A DNA stretch of 64,000 nt. Origin: Pseudonocardia sp. SCN 73-27. Its GTDB lineage: Bacteria > Actinomycetota > Actinomycetes > Mycobacteriales > Pseudonocardiaceae. Position numbers and translations under genes: made by a program. The notes under the pieces were generated by a model. The model searched no databases and was not told where the DNA came from. It saw only the letters and a program-made list of their open reading frames with translations. Below, in pieces: positions 63,811 to 64,000 of this stretch. Position 1 is the stretch's first letter, and every line of letters starts with the position of its first letter. The DNA lies in contig MEGH01000031.1 of the NCBI GenBank assembly GCA_001725415.1, forward strand, positions 20,700 through 84,699, written 5' to 3'.

Positions 63811-64000
63811 GTGTCGGACGAGCAGGCGAAGAGCGGGGACGGGACGGAGACGGAGGCCGCCGCGGTCGAGGCCGTGCCCGAGCAGCAGGCAGCCGAGCCC
63901 GAGAAGGCACCCGGGGCGACGACCGGGCAGGAGCAGGCCGAGCCCGCCCGCACCACCGTCGCCGCCCCGCCGCGGCCGGTCCCGGGTCCGCCGCCCGCGC
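63811..64000 (+). CDS. Probable DUF349-type protein, N-terminus only
   Basis: A GTG at 63811 with GAGGGAGG upstream opens a frame that runs off the window. The visible 63 residues are acidic Ala/Glu-rich then proline-rich (SDEQAKSGDGTE, EPARTTVAAPPRP). By position (upstream of miaA and divergent) this is the DUF349 coiled-coil gene of actinobacteria; no DUF349 domain is visible yet. Confidence 0.55.
   Translation, partial: MSDEQAKSGDGTETEAAAVEAVPEQQAAEPEKAPGATTGQEQAEPARTTVAAPPRPVPGPPPA

Overview
The window is high-GC actinobacterial DNA with many GTG starts and 4-base ATGA/GTGA overlaps between genes. It holds an actinobacterial FAS-II operon with a PucR-type regulator, a homodimeric aceE, a class II nrdJ next to nrdR, and a lexA-hflX-dapF-miaA order like that of mycobacteria and Streptomyces. 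The gene content fits Pseudonocardiaceae (for example Pseudonocardia); the genus is an inference.

The window has two halves that meet at a tRNA-Val gene near 34.3 kb. The left half (1 to about 32.4 kb) is an accessory catabolic region. One operon, read leftwards from about 9.05 kb, encodes a LigB-type extradiol dioxygenase, a RidA protein, a LigJ-like hydratase, two NAD-dependent epimerase/dehydratases, an aldehyde dehydrogenase and a broken short-chain dehydrogenase. A second operon, read leftwards from 19.6 kb, encodes a phthalate-dioxygenase-type Rieske oxygenase, a 104-residue protein of unknown function, a CaiB/BaiF CoA-transferase, three tandem RraA/LigK-type aldolase-like proteins, and a beta-oxidation set (acyl-CoA dehydrogenase, 3-hydroxyacyl-CoA dehydrogenase, enoyl-CoA hydratase, second CoA-transferase, thiolase). 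A divergent GntR/FCD regulator sits upstream. A third leftward unit (29.6 to 20.6 kb) encodes a short-chain dehydrogenase, a luciferase-like monooxygenase, a NitT/TauT-type ABC importer, a 4,5-dihydroxyphthalate-decarboxylase-like protein and two more CoA-transferases. An amide-hydrolase-like protein, a NodB-type deacetylase and a cytochrome P450 follow. Together they suggest uptake, oxygenation, decarboxylation, meta-cleavage and CoA-dependent breakdown of an aromatic acid. The exact substrate cannot be read from the sequence. Two members are decayed: the dehydrogenase at 2.3-3.3 kb and a Rieske-type reductase at 9.2-9.7 kb.

Between 32.5 and 34.25 kb lie wrecked genes of an integrative conjugative element (TraG/VirD4-like coupling ATPase, a small unknown gene, an integrase N-terminus). 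They abut the 3' end of tRNA-Val, which marks a likely island boundary.

The right half (34.3-64 kb) is conserved chromosome. It carries AhpE/Bcp-type peroxiredoxin, DUF3052, aceE, a cold-shock protein, pirin, a nickel/cobalt permease, fasR-fabD-fabH-acpP-fabF, DUF3145, a metallo-beta-lactamase-fold hydrolase, a transglutaminase-like protein, a small excisionase-type DNA-binding protein, a second pirin, Nudix, nrdJ, nrdR, a LysM protein divergent from lexA with three LexA boxes between them, a membrane-anchored propeller-like protein with a proline-rich tail, hflX, dapF, miaA, a LigB-fold protein and the start of a DUF349-type gene. A family of about 64-nt hairpin repeats occurs three times next to gene 3' ends in this half.
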